From: Nonomuraea harbinensis
GTDB lineage: Bacteria > Actinomycetota > Actinomycetes > Streptosporangiales > Streptosporangiaceae
Direction of reading: 5' to 3'
DNA length: 64,000 nucleotides
NCBI RefSeq assembly: GCF_019396385.1
Contig: NZ_JAHKRN010000003.1
Location: 276,670-340,669 of the forward strand
The notes beneath the pieces were generated by a model. It had not been told where the DNA came from. It ran no database searches and saw only the letters and a list, made by a program, of their open reading frames with translations. Shown one piece after another: positions 1-8,253 of the stretch; positions within the stretch are counted from its first letter, which is position 1; each line of letters opens with the position of its first letter. The translations under genes and the position numbers were made by a program.

Positions 1-429
1 GGCGCAGCATCATCTTCGCCATGGCCGACAGCCGCTTCCAGATCAGGTCCTCGAAGTCGGCGGGCAGCTCGCGCGGCTCCCAGCCCGGCTGGGCGCGCCG
101 CACGTCCTCGTGGTGGACGAAGAACTCCATGGTGTTGACCGCCGTGTCGAGGAACGGCAGCAGCCCGTACACGCCGCCGGGCTTGCGCACCAGGGCGACC
201 AGCGCGGGGAACGGGTGCTTGGCCTTCAGCCCGCGCTGCACCGAAGCCGTGTGGCCGGCCAGCGCGCGCACCGCGATGCCCGGCATCGCGTCGGGCCGGC
301 GCTCGCGCAACGCCAGGTGCGCGGCCAGGTCGTAGGTGTCCCAGCCCTCGCAGAGGGTCGGCTCTCCGGGGCCGAGCTGGTCGAGCAGGTCGCAGAGTGC
401 GGCGCGTTCGCTACGGGCGTGAGTCACAT
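1..429 (-). CDS. TIGR03085/DinB-fold metal-binding family protein (5' part; 3' end beyond window)
   Basis: The reading frame starts at a GTG and stays open for 143 codons to the left edge, so the C-terminus is missing. The N-terminus (MTHARSERAALCDLL, then CEGWDTYDLAAHLALRERRP) has the first-helix pattern of the DinB/mycothiol-dependent maleylpyruvate isomerase superfamily, in which a WxxxDLxAHL stretch supplies a metal-ligand histidine. A second histidine pair occurs in EFFVHHEDVRRAQPGW. Family members are small four-helix-bundle proteins of about 200 residues, often linked to mycothiol chemistry in actinobacteria. The substrate is unknown. An ATG two bases upstream is followed at once by a stop, so GTG is the only sensible start. 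It is divergent from the ABC exporter genes. Confidence 0.72.
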
Positions 430-515
430 CGTCAACCCTACCTGTGGGAATAACGGGGCGATCAGACGTGATAGTGACTTACGTAGAAACGTCGGGTGTG
501 AAAGGAATTTTCCGA

Positions 516-2381
516 GTGGCGAACAAGGTCACCTCGGCCGTCATGCGTCAAGGGCTTCGCGTCCTTGGGGTGGCCATTCGCACCGAGAAGGTGGTGTTCA
601 CCTTCGCCGTGCTGGCGAGCGCCGTCTACGGCGGGATGACCGTCGCCTCGGCCTGGGCGCTCGGCTGGGCGACCCAGAACGTCGTGCTCGCCGCGTTCGA
701 CCGGGGGGAGGTCACCACCGGCGCGCTCTGGACCGGCGTGCTGCTCATCATGGGGACCGCCCTGCTCAAGGCGCTGGGCGTGGCCGGGCGGCGCATCCTG
801 GCCGGGCTGATGCAGTATCGCATGCAGGCCCGCTCCCGCCGCGACGTCACCAAGCAGTATCTGCGCCTGCCGTTGTCCTGGCACCACCGCCACCCCACCG
901 GCCAGCTGCTGTCGAACGCCAGCTCCGACGCCGAGGCCGCGTGGGCGCCGCTGGCGCCGCTGCCGATGGCCGTCGGCGTGGTCGTCATGCTGTTCACCGC
1001 GGCGATCGGCATCCTGTTCACCGACCTCATGCTCGCCCTGGTCGGCTTCTTCATCTTCCCGGCCATCGCGCTGCTGAACCTCGTCTACCAGCGCCGGCTC
1101 AGCCCTCTCGTGACTCGCGCCCAGCAGCTCCGGGCCGAGGTGAGCGAGATCGCCCACGAGAGCTTCGACGGCGCGCTCGTCGTCAAGACCCTCGGCAGGG
1201 AGGAGCTGGAGACCGACCGGTTCCGCCGTCGCGCCCACGAGCTGCGCGACGCCAACATCGCCGTCGGCAAGGTGCGCGGCCTGTTCGACCCCCTGCTGGA
1301 GGCGCTGCCGACGCTCGGCGTGCTCGCCGTCCTGGCCGTCGGCGCGCTGCGGCTGTCCACCGGCTCGATCGACTCCGGGCAGCTCGTCCAGGTCGCCTAC
1401 CTGTTCACGCTGCTGTCGTTCCCGATCAGGGCGCTCGGCTGGGTGCTGGCCGAGCTGCCGCGCAGCGTCGTCGGCTGGGGCCGGGTGCAGGCCGTGCTGG
1501 ACGCCGAGGGCTCCATGACCTACGGCGAGACCGCGTCCCGGCCCGACGGCCCCGCGTCCCTGGAGGTCAAGGACGTCTCCTACGCCTACGGCGACACCGA
1601 GGTGCTGCACGAGGTCAGCTTCGACGTGCCCGCCGGGCGCACCGTCGCCCTGGTCGGGCCCACCGGCTCCGGCAAGTCCACGCTGGTGCAGCTCCTGGTC
1701 CGGCTCGTGGACCCCGCCTCGGGCCAGGTCCGGCTCGACGGCGTGGACCTGCGCGACCTGCCCTACGGCGGCATCGCCGAGTCGGTGGCGCTGGTGCCGC
1801 AGCAGACGTTCCTCTTCGACGACACCGTACGCGGCAACATCGCGCTCGGCCTGCCCGTCGACGACGAGCGGGTGTGGCGGGCGCTGCGCCTGGCGCAGGC
1901 CGACGGCTTCGTCGCCGGGCTCGGCGACGGCCTCGGCACCCACGTTGGCGAGCGCGGCACCACCCTGTCCGGCGGCCAGCGCCAGCGCCTCGCGCTGGCC
2001 AGGGCGGTCGTCCGCGAGCCCCGCCTGCTCATACTCGACGACGCCACGTCCAGCGTCGACCCGCAGGTCGAAGCCAGGATCCTGTACGGGCTGCGAGACC
2101 GGTCGCAGGCGTCGACCGTCGTGGTCGTCGCCTACCGGATGGCCACGATCGCGCTCGCCGACGAGGTCGTCTTCCTCGACCGGGGCCGGGTCGCCGACCG
2201 CGGCACCCACGCGGAACTGCTGGACCGCTGCCCCGGCTACCGCGACCTGGTGACCGCCTACGAGCGCGAGGAGCTGGAACGGGCCACGCTCGACACGGAC
2301 ACGGACACGGACACGGACACGGACACAGACACGGACACCGACCGGCGGCCCGGTCTCGAAGAGGAAGAGATCCGCGCATGA
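516..2381 (+). CDS. ABC exporter half-transporter, degenerate-site subunit
   Basis: This is a type IV (MsbA/MDR-like) half transporter: an N-terminal six-helix membrane domain (about residues 25-310) and a C-terminal ATPase domain (about 345-580). Walker A is GPTGSGKST and the signature is LSGGQRQR. The Walker B end reads LLILDDATSSVD, with Asp where the catalytic Glu should be, and the switch His is replaced by Tyr (VVAYRMATI). These changes mark it as the subunit supplying the non-hydrolytic site of a heterodimer. I chose the GTG at 516 because AAAGGA lies 9 nt upstream; the frame is open back to an ATG at 444. The tail holds eight Asp-Thr dipeptides from a DNA repeat. Its stop overlaps the partner's ATG (ATGA). 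The substrate cannot be told from sequence; lipid or drug export is usual. Confidence 0.9.
   Translation: MANKVTSAVMRQGLRVLGVAIRTEKVVFTFAVLASAVYGGMTVASAWALGWATQNVVLAAFDRGEVTTGALWTGVLLIMGTALLKALGVAGRRILAGLMQYRMQARSRRDVTKQYLRLPLSWHHRHPTGQLLSNASSDAEAAWAPLAPLPMAVGVVVMLFTAAIGILFTDLMLALVGFFIFPAIALLNLVYQRRLSPLVTRAQQLRAEVSEIAHESFDGALVVKTLGREELETDRFRRRAHELRDANIAVGKVRGLFDPLLEALPTLGVLAVLAVGALRLSTGSIDSGQLVQVAYLFTLLSFPIRALGWVLAELPRSVVGWGRVQAVLDAEGSMTYGETASRPDGPASLEVKDVSYAYGDTEVLHEVSFDVPAGRTVALVGPTGSGKSTLVQLLVRLVDPASGQVRLDGVDLRDLPYGGIAESVALVPQQTFLFDDTVRGNIALGLPVDDERVWRALRLAQADGFVAGLGDGLGTHVGERGTTLSGGQRQRLALARAVVREPRLLILDDATSSVDPQVEARILYGLRDRSQASTVVVVAYRMATIALADEVVFLDRGRVADRGTHAELLDRCPGYRDLVTAYEREELERATLDTDTDTDTDTDTDTDTDRRPGLEEEEIRA
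2292..2341 (+). repeat. Hexanucleotide microsatellite (GACACG)n in an ABC exporter gene
   Basis: About eight tandem copies of GACACG, one with a G-to-A change, encode a DTDTDTDT tract just before the stop of the first ABC subunit. The 6-nt period preserves the frame, so copy-number changes would only lengthen or shorten the acidic tail. Confidence 0.85.
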
Positions 2382-4165
2382 CCGTCGAAAGCGGGCGCAT
2401 CGGCGCCGGTGCCGAGAGATCCGCCTGGGGCGTGGTCCGGCAAGGACTGTCGCTGACCCCCGAGTTCCGCAAGGGCCTGGGGGTCACGCTGGTGCTGGCC
2501 GTGATCGCCACCAGCGGCAAGATCATCGTTCCGCTGGCCGTGCAGCAGACCATCGACACCGGGATCGCCACCGGCCATCCGGATCTGCCGTACATCACCC
2601 GGATGGTCGCGGTGTGCGCCATGGCGGTGCTGCTGACCGCGGCGGCCGCGTACCTGATGAACGTCCGGCTCTACAAGGCGACCGAGTCGTCGCTGGCCAC
2701 GCTGCGGGTGCGCGGCTTCCGGCACGTGCACGACCTGTCCGTGCTCACCCAGAACACCGAGCGGCGCGGCGCCCTGGTCTCCCGCGTCACCAACGACATC
2801 GACCAGATCAGCACGTTCATGCAGTGGGGCGGGCTGATGATCATCATGGCCTTCGGGCAGCTGATCATCGCCTCCGTGCTGATGTTCGTCTACTCCTGGC
2901 AGCTCACGCTGCTGGTGTGGGCCTGCTTCGTGCCGTTGATGATCGCGTTGCCGCGCTTCCAGCGCTGGCTGTCGGCCGCCTACACCCGGGTACGTGAGCG
3001 CACCGGCGACATGCTGGCCGCGGTCAGCGAGTCCGTCGTGGGCGCCGCCGTGATCCGCGCCTACGCCACCGAGCGGCGCACCGCCGAGCGCATCGACCAG
3101 GCCGTGGACGCCAACAAGGCCGCCCAGGTCAAGGCGCAGACCATCGTCGGGTTCGTGTTCCCGCTGACGGAGATCGTGGCGGCCCTGGCCATCGCCGGGA
3201 TCGTGCTGCTCGGCGTGCGGCTCGGCCTGTCGGGCGACATCACCGCCGGCCAGCTGGTCGCCTTCCTGTTCCTCATCACGCTGTTCGTGGCGCCGATGCA
3301 GACCGCCACCGAGGTGCTCAACGAGGCGCAGAACGCCATCGCGGGCTGGCGGCGGGTGCTCGGCGTCATCGACACGCCCGCCGACGTGGCCGACCCCGGC
3401 GACGACGGCACCGCGCCGCCGCGCGGCCCCATCTCCGTCGCCTTCGAGGACGTCACCTTCGCCTACCCCGGCGGCCCGCCCGTGCTGCGCGAGGTCACCG
3501 TGGACATCCCGCCCCGCTCACGCCTCGCCGTCGTCGGCGAGACCGGCTCGGGCAAGACCACCTTCGCCAAGCTGCTCACCCGCCTCATGGACCCGGTCTC
3601 GGGCCGCGTCCTCGTCGACGGGCACGACCTGCGCGGCGTCCGCTTCTCCTCGCTGCGCGAGCGCATCGTCATGGTGCCGCAGGACGGCTTCCTGTTCGAC
3701 GGCACGCTCCAGGAGAACATCCTGTACGGCAAGCCGTCGGCCACCCGTGAGGAGATCACGCTCGCCCTCACCGAGCTGGGCCTGGCCGACTGGCTGGAAG
3801 GCCTGCCCGCCGGCCTCGACACCCCGGTCGGCCAGCGCGGCGAGTCGCTGTCGGCGGGCGAGCGCCAGCTCGTCGCGCTGGCCCGCGCCTACCTGGCCGA
3901 CCCCGACCTGCTGCTGCTCGACGAGGCGACCTCGGCCGTCGACCCGGCCACCGAGGTGCGGCTGGCCCGCGCCCTGGAAGGCGTCACCCGCGGCCGCACC
4001 GCCGTCACCATCGCGCACCGCCTGTCCACCGCCGAGAACGCCGACGAGGTCCTCGTCTTCGACGGCGGCCGGCTCGTCCAGCGCGGCCCGCACGCGGAGC
4101 TGGTGGGCGAGCCCGGCGTGTACGCCGACCTGCACGCCTCCTGGATCTCCGCCGCCCGCTCCTGA
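2378..4165 (+). CDS. ABC exporter half-transporter, catalytic-site subunit
   Basis: This 595-residue MDR-type half transporter has six membrane helices (about residues 35-320) followed by an ATPase domain. Walker A is GETGSGKTT, Walker B is LLLLDEATSAVD with the catalytic Glu, and the switch His is present (VTIAHRLSTAE). The signature is LSAGERQ instead of LSGGQ. In a heterodimer the degenerate site is built from Walker A/B of one chain and the signature of the other. The odd LSAGE here therefore pairs with the Asp/Tyr substitutions of the upstream subunit, and the second site is fully canonical. The start overlaps the upstream stop (ATGA), so translation is coupled and equal stoichiometry is expected. 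Confidence 0.92.
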   Translation: MTVESGRIGAGAERSAWGVVRQGLSLTPEFRKGLGVTLVLAVIATSGKIIVPLAVQQTIDTGIATGHPDLPYITRMVAVCAMAVLLTAAAAYLMNVRLYKATESSLATLRVRGFRHVHDLSVLTQNTERRGALVSRVTNDIDQISTFMQWGGLMIIMAFGQLIIASVLMFVYSWQLTLLVWACFVPLMIALPRFQRWLSAAYTRVRERTGDMLAAVSESVVGAAVIRAYATERRTAERIDQAVDANKAAQVKAQTIVGFVFPLTEIVAALAIAGIVLLGVRLGLSGDITAGQLVAFLFLITLFVAPMQTATEVLNEAQNAIAGWRRVLGVIDTPADVADPGDDGTAPPRGPISVAFEDVTFAYPGGPPVLREVTVDIPPRSRLAVVGETGSGKTTFAKLLTRLMDPVSGRVLVDGHDLRGVRFSSLRERIVMVPQDGFLFDGTLQENILYGKPSATREEITLALTELGLADWLEGLPAGLDTPVGQRGESLSAGERQLVALARAYLADPDLLLLDEATSAVDPATEVRLARALEGVTRGRTAVTIAHRLSTAENADEVLVFDGGRLVQRGPHAELVGEPGVYADLHASWISAARS

Positions 4166-4170
4166 CCGGC

Positions 4171-4557
4171 TCACGACGCCGCGAAGGTCACCGTCGTACC
4201 GCCGGGACCCGACACGATCGTGAGCTGCTCGCACAGGAGCCGCGTGAGCCACAGGCCCCGCCCGCCCGCCTCGAACGCGGTGGGCGGGGGCGAGGCGGTG
4301 GACCAGCCCGGCGGCAGGCCGGGGCCCTCGTCGGCGACCTCGCACCACAGCCGCCCGTGCTGCCACCACAGGCGCAGCCGCCCGCCGCCCCCGCCGTGCA
4401 GGACCGCGTTCGTGGTCACCTCGTTGACCGCCACCACGAAGTCCTCCAGCCGCCGGCCCGCCAGCCCCTCCTGGGCGGCGCGGGCCGTGACCATCTTGCG
4501 CAGCAGCGTGATCCGGCCGCGCGCGAAAGTCTGCGAGAGTATCTGCCTACACATCAC
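4171..4557 (-). CDS. Anti-sigma factor / HATPase_c_2 serine kinase (RsbW/SpoIIAB-like)
   Basis: A single GHKL ATPase domain of 128 residues: the N-box is VNEVTTNAVLHG, the G1 box is VADEGPGLPPG and the G2 box is GGRGLWLTRLLCEQL. Such proteins bind and inhibit alternative sigma factors or phosphorylate STAS antagonists. The start lies inside the end of the upstream MEDS-STAS gene (11-bp overlap), so the two are co-translated and probably partners. No sigma factor is adjacent, so its target is unknown. A second ATG three bases downstream is an equal start candidate. Confidence 0.87.
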   Translation of the reverse strand: MMCRQILSQTFARGRITLLRKMVTARAAQEGLAGRRLEDFVVAVNEVTTNAVLHGGGGGRLRLWWQHGRLWCEVADEGPGLPPGWSTASPPPTAFEAGGRGLWLTRLLCEQLTIVSGPGGTTVTFAAS

Positions 4558-5374
4558 CGGCCGGGCGCACGCCGAGGGCGTCGCCCGCCTTCAGCAGGCG
4601 CAGCAGCCGCGCCAGCGGGCCGCCGCACGCCACCACCGTCCGCCCCGGCCTCCTGGCCAGGGCCATCGCCACCAGCAGCTGCGCCGAGCCCGCGTCGATG
4701 AAGTCCAGCTCCGTGGCGTCGATCACGACCTCGTCCCGCTCGGCCCGCAGCGGCGCCAGGATCGAGGCGAACGCCTGGCGGTTCGTCAGGTCGACGTCGC
4801 CCCGCAGCCGCAGCCCCGGCGGCGACGACGTGGCGGCGTACCGCAGCAGCGCCTGCTCCGGCGAGATCGGGTGTACGCCCGTCACCCTGTCGAGCGCCTC
4901 ACACGGGAACAGCGCCCGGTCGTACTGGCAGACGGCCGCCAGCCCGCACCGCCCGAACAGCGCGTTCACCGCCGACTCGGACGCCACCTGCCCCGGCGGG
5001 TCGTGCACTCCCCACGAGGCGTCGACCAGCGCGTACAGCCCCCGGTAGCCCTGGGCGAGAGCCCGCTCCCGGGCGGCCTCCAGCCGGTCGAGCGCCCGGC
5101 AGGGATCCGGCCGGCCGCCGGTCAGACGCGTGCCGGCGATCTCGATCCGCCCGGCCGACTCCGCCTCGCGGAACCCCGGCACCAGCGGCGTCAGCCACGC
5201 CCGCGTGCGGTCGGGGGAGTCGGCGTGCGTGATGATCAGCACCTTGGTGCGGCGGCGCAGCCCGTTGAGCGTGAACAGCCGGGTCGCGGCCCGCCGCTCC
5301 CGGTCGCCGAGGAACGGCAGGCATACGTGGTCGCCCAGGTCGGGGTCGAGGGCGGAGCCGGTGACACGGACCAC
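4547..5374 (-). CDS. MEDS sensory domain-STAS domain fusion, anti-sigma antagonist-like
   Basis: The first 165 residues resemble the MEDS (DcmR sensory) domain: a DHVCLPFLGDRER entry, a RRRTKVLIITHADS strand, and a later YDRALFPCEALDRV segment. Residues about 180-275 form a STAS domain with LRLRGDVDLTNRQAF and EVVIDATELDFIDAGSAQLL. In STAS antagonists the phospho-acceptor is the Ser in a DSSG-like motif; here the motif is DAGSA, so a shifted Ser may serve. The GTG start is preceded by AGGGAG at a good distance. It is co-transcribed with the downstream anti-sigma kinase and divergent from a stand-alone STAS protein, which together look like a partner-switching module driven by a small-molecule or redox input. 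Confidence 0.83.
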   Translation of the reverse strand: MVRVTGSALDPDLGDHVCLPFLGDRERRAATRLFTLNGLRRRTKVLIITHADSPDRTRAWLTPLVPGFREAESAGRIEIAGTRLTGGRPDPCRALDRLEAARERALAQGYRGLYALVDASWGVHDPPGQVASESAVNALFGRCGLAAVCQYDRALFPCEALDRVTGVHPISPEQALLRYAATSSPPGLRLRGDVDLTNRQAFASILAPLRAERDEVVIDATELDFIDAGSAQLLVAMALARRPGRTVVACGGPLARLLRLLKAGDALGVRPAGDV

Positions 5375-5514
5375 GATGCGCTCCCTATCGGCGTGGTCTC
5401 GAAGATACCGGTCGGAGCGATATCACGCAGTGCGTTCTCCGTAAAACAGTCAGTGACGGACCAAGGAAAGGTGTAGCTTCGACGCGGGCCGCCTTGTCAC
5501 AGGGCGTGAGGAGC

Positions 5515-5856
5515 ATGGCGTTGGAACTGCTGCAGATGACTCGCCGGAAACACGGCGAGCGGACCGTGGTCAGCCTGGCCGGCGAGGTCGACGCGGACAA
5601 CGTGTCGGAGGTGCGCACGTGCCTCGCCGAGGCGGTGCGGGCGCACGGCCCGCGCCTGGTCGTCGACCTCAGCAGGCTGACCTTCATCGACACCACGGGC
5701 CTGGGCGTGCTGGTGCGCCAGCTCGCCGCCCTGCGCGAACGCGACGGCACCATGGCGCTGGTCGCACCGGACGGCCAGGTCCTGCGCCGGCTCCGCCGCA
5801 CCAACCTGGCCCCGCTCTTCCCCATCTACGACACCCTCTCCCAGGCCCTCGACTGA
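5515..5856 (+). CDS. STAS-domain anti-sigma factor antagonist (SpoIIAA/RsbV-like)
   Basis: This 113-residue protein consists of one STAS domain: a [13 protein letters not shown] strand-turn followed by [20 protein letters not shown]. The usual DSSG phosphorylation loop is DTTG, so threonine is the likely acceptor. The family binds GHKL anti-sigma kinases to release sigma factors. GTGAGGAG lies just before the ATG. It reads divergently from the MEDS-STAS/anti-sigma pair, across a 140-bp gap. Confidence 0.9.
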   Translation: MALELLQMTRRKHGERTVVSLAGEVDADNVSEVRTCLAEAVRAHGPRLVVDLSRLTFIDTTGLGVLVRQLAALRERDGTMALVAPDGQVLRRLRRTNLAPLFPIYDTLSQALD

Positions 5857-5942
5857 CCTTCGCGCGCGTCCTGGAGCTCACGGGGAGGGCGCACGGCACG
5901 GGGGAGTGCGGGAGCGCGCCGCGGGGCTGGTTGAATGGCGGC

Positions 5943-6314
5943 ATGCCGCTTGATCCCGAGATCGCCGCGAGACTGAAGCGCGACGGCGACGGGCTGGTGC
6001 CCGCGATCGTCCAGCAGCACGACACCGGTGAGGTGCTCATGCTCGCCTGGATGGACGACGAGGCGCTGCATCGCACGCTCACCACCGGCAGGGCCACGTA
6101 CTGGTCCCGCAGCCGCCAGGAATACTGGGTCAAGGGCGACACGTCCGGTCATGTCCAGTACGTGCGAGAGGTCGCGCTCGACTGCGACGGCGACACCTTG
6201 CTGGTCCGGGTCGACCAGGTCGGCGCGGCGTGCCACACCGGCGACCGCACCTGCTTCGACGCCGACCGGCTGCAGGCCGTCCAGGGCGCCGCCGCCGCGC
6301 CCGCGGAGCGGTAG
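5943..6314 (+). CDS. hisI: Phosphoribosyl-AMP cyclohydrolase
   Basis: It catalyses the third step of histidine synthesis, opening the adenine ring of PR-AMP. The protein is 123 residues, a single-domain form without the HisE part. Family signatures are [29 protein letters not shown], the Asp cluster [13 protein letters not shown] that binds Mg, and the Zn cysteines in ACHTGDRTC. It lies immediately upstream of the Trp-associated membrane gene, whose ATG follows its stop directly, as in other actinobacteria, where hisI borders the trp genes. Confidence 0.96.
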   Translation: MPLDPEIAARLKRDGDGLVPAIVQQHDTGEVLMLAWMDDEALHRTLTTGRATYWSRSRQEYWVKGDTSGHVQYVREVALDCDGDTLLVRVDQVGAACHTGDRTCFDADRLQAVQGAAAAPAER

Positions 6315-6893
6315 ATGGGCTCCGGGCAGGGCGCGGGCCGGCGGGAGCTGTGGCTGTGGGTGGCGCTCACGGCCGCGGGCTGCCTCCTGGTGCTGCTCGC
6401 CGCGGGCCGCCCCTGGGTGGACGGCGTACGGGCGAGCGGCGAGCTGACGGTCCCCACCGGCGGCGACCTGAGCCCGGTGCTGACCCCGCTCGCCCTGGCG
6501 GGGCTGGCCGGGGTCGTCGCCGTGCTGGCCACCAAGGGCGCCGGACGGCGCGTCGTCGGCGCCCTGCTGGCGCTGTGCGGCATCGGCGCGGCGGCCGCGG
6601 CGTGGGGCGCCACCGGCCGGGCCGGGATCGAGACCTGGCTGCGCGAGCACAACGTGCTCAGCGCGGCGGGCCCGCTGGAGTGGGACGTCGTGACAGCGTG
6701 GCCCGCCGCCGCCGGGCTGGGCGCGCTGCTGATGCTCGCCGGCGGGGTCCTCGCCGTCATCCGCGGCGGCAGGTGGGCCGGCATGTCCGACCGGTACGAG
6801 CGAGCGGCCGACCGCCCCCGGCCCCGGGCCGACGGTGACAGGGCCCTGTGGGACGCGCTCGACCGCGGGGACGACCCCACCGAATCGCGCTGA
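6315..6893 (+). CDS. Trp biosynthesis-associated membrane protein (TIGR02234 family)
   Basis: This 192-residue protein has four predicted membrane segments (about residues 12-30, 55-75, 80-100 and 130-155) and a polar, Arg/Asp-rich C-terminal tail. The loop with RPWVDGVRASGEL and the position between hisI and trpC are typical of the TIGR02234 family found in actinobacterial trp loci. Its role is unknown; a link to tryptophan metabolism rests on synteny only. The start codon abuts the hisI stop with no spacer. Confidence 0.85.
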   Translation: MGSGQGAGRRELWLWVALTAAGCLLVLLAAGRPWVDGVRASGELTVPTGGDLSPVLTPLALAGLAGVVAVLATKGAGRRVVGALLALCGIGAAAAAWGATGRAGIETWLREHNVLSAAGPLEWDVVTAWPAAAGLGALLMLAGGVLAVIRGGRWAGMSDRYERAADRPRPRADGDRALWDALDRGDDPTESR

Positions 6894-7120
6894 GTTCGTT
6901 CACGTACGGATGTCTTTCCGGGCCTGTCCGCCCAGGCCGCCGGCGGCATGATGGTGACGCTGCCCGGTCTCGCCGCGACCGCGTCGGCCGGTTACTGAAG
7001 TTTTGCAGGCGGATTACAAGTTGTCCGCAAGCTGAACGTTATTGCATGTCGCCCATGGTTTGTCGCTAGGCTGCCGCGCGCACCTCACCACGAACTAACG
7101 ATATGAGGAGTTAAAGGGAC

Positions 7121-7690
7121 ATGAGTTACGGAAACCAGGGCGACGGCGGATATGGCGCCCAGCCGCCCGGTGGCGGTTACGGTCAGCAGCCCCCGAGCGG
7201 TGGCGGCTACGGTCAGCAGCCGCCCAGCGGCGGTGGTTACGGCCAGCAGCCGCCCAGCGGTGGCGGCTACGGCCAGCAGCCCCCGAGCGGCGGCGGCTAT
7301 GGTCAGCAGCCCCCGAGCGGTGGCGGTTACGGCGGTTACGGCGAGCAGCCGCCGAGCGGCGGCGGCTACGGCGGCCCGCCTCCCGGCTACGGCCAGCAGC
7401 CCGGCGGATACGGCACCCCGCCGGACAACCACCTGGTCGCCGCCATCCTGACGACCCTGTTCTGCTGCCTGCCCCTGGGCATCGTCTCGATCGTCAAGTC
7501 GACGCAGGTCAACCAGAAGTGGCAGATCGGCGACATGCAGGGTGCCATGGCCGCGTCCGAGGAGGCCAAGACCTGGTGGAAGCGGTCGCTGATCGCGGGC
7601 ATCGCGATGTACGCCCTCATCATCGTGGGCTACATCGTCTTCTTCATGATTATCGCCGCGAGCGTCACGACCACCTATGGCACGTACTAA
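7121..7690 (+). CDS. CD225/dispanin-family membrane protein with Gly-Tyr-Gln repeats
   Basis: The protein is 189 residues. The first 90 are a low-complexity cytoplasmic arm of about six decapeptide repeats ([10 protein letters not shown]). Two membrane helices follow: residues about 100-125, after a [21 protein letters not shown] stretch that carries the CD225 Cys-Cys-Leu-Pro-Leu-Gly pattern, and about 160-182. Between them is a conserved [20 protein letters not shown] loop. Dispanins bend or stiffen membranes in animals; bacterial roles are mostly unknown. AGGAG lies 10 nt before the ATG. It precedes a DUF2752 gene by 6 bp. Confidence 0.88.
   Translation: MSYGNQGDGGYGAQPPGGGYGQQPPSGGGYGQQPPSGGGYGQQPPSGGGYGQQPPSGGGYGQQPPSGGGYGGYGEQPPSGGGYGGPPPGYGQQPGGYGTPPDNHLVAAILTTLFCCLPLGIVSIVKSTQVNQKWQIGDMQGAMAASEEAKTWWKRSLIAGIAMYALIIVGYIVFFMIIAASVTTTYGTY
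7169..7402 (+). repeat. 30-bp coding tandem repeat ([10 protein letters not shown])
   Basis: About six copies of a 30-bp unit encode [10 protein letters not shown] in the dispanin arm; the last copies degenerate to GGYGEQPPS and [10 protein letters not shown]. The copies differ mainly at third codon positions, so the peptide, not the DNA, appears to be under selection. Confidence 0.88.
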
Positions 7691-7696
7691 ATAACC

Positions 7697-8128
7697 ATGA
7701 CCGACGCGAACCTCGATCGGCGCGGCGCTGACCGGCTCAAGGCAGTGCTCGCGCCGCTCGGTGTGGCCGCGGCCGCCGGCGCCGTCTTCGCGGTCGTCGG
7801 CACGATCGACCCCAACCAGCCGGGCAACTACCCGACCTGCCCCTTCCTGTGGGCGACGGGCCTCTACTGCCCCGGGTGCGGCACGCTGCGCACCATCCAC
7901 GCACTCGCCCATCTCGACCCGGTGACGGCGCTCGGCCTGAACCCGCTGGCCCTGGCGATGGTCCCCTTCCTGCTGTTCTGGTGGGGACGGTGGATGGTGA
8001 ACGCGTGGCGCGGCAGACCGCGGCGCACCACGCTCGCCCACCCCGCTTACCTGTGGGCGTTCCTGGCAATGGTGATTCTTTATTGGGTCGTCCGCAATCT
8101 CCCATTCGGGGTGTTCCTGGCTCCCTAG
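7697..8128 (+). CDS. DUF2752 membrane protein
   Basis: This 143-residue protein has three hydrophobic segments (about residues 15-35, 78-98 and 118-138). The DUF2752 hallmark is [18 protein letters not shown] followed by [14 protein letters not shown], with the CxxC-like PGCGxxR centre. The function is unknown. DUF2752 genes are a common neighbour of dispanins and of trpC in actinobacteria, and the two may act together at the membrane. The spacing of only 6 bp from the dispanin stop implies one transcript. Confidence 0.87.
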   Translation: MTDANLDRRGADRLKAVLAPLGVAAAAGAVFAVVGTIDPNQPGNYPTCPFLWATGLYCPGCGTLRTIHALAHLDPVTALGLNPLALAMVPFLLFWWGRWMVNAWRGRPRRTTLAHPAYLWAFLAMVILYWVVRNLPFGVFLAP

Positions 8129-8253
8129 TCAACCCCCCTGTGGCGAGCCGACCTCGCCGGGGCCGATACCATCGCAGAGTACGGGGCCGGGAGCGGACGC
8201 CTTGCGAACTACCGGTCTCCACCCCCACTGCCGACCGGAGGGACCCTAAGCGC

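Noticed and set aside
110..515. Open frame running from 110 into the exporter region in the frame of the second ABC subunit (1,351 codons in total)
   Set aside because: The upstream part lies out of frame over a real gene and on the antisense of the partial DinB gene. High-GC sequence keeps extra frames open. The ATGA at 2378 with conserved start is the real start.
7169..7402. CRISPR-like array
   Set aside because: The repeats are contiguous 30-bp coding units without spacers and encode [10 protein letters not shown].
8129..8253. Trp attenuator or T-box before trpC
   Set aside because: No short leader ORF with Trp codons and no T-box or antiterminator pair can be found in the gap.
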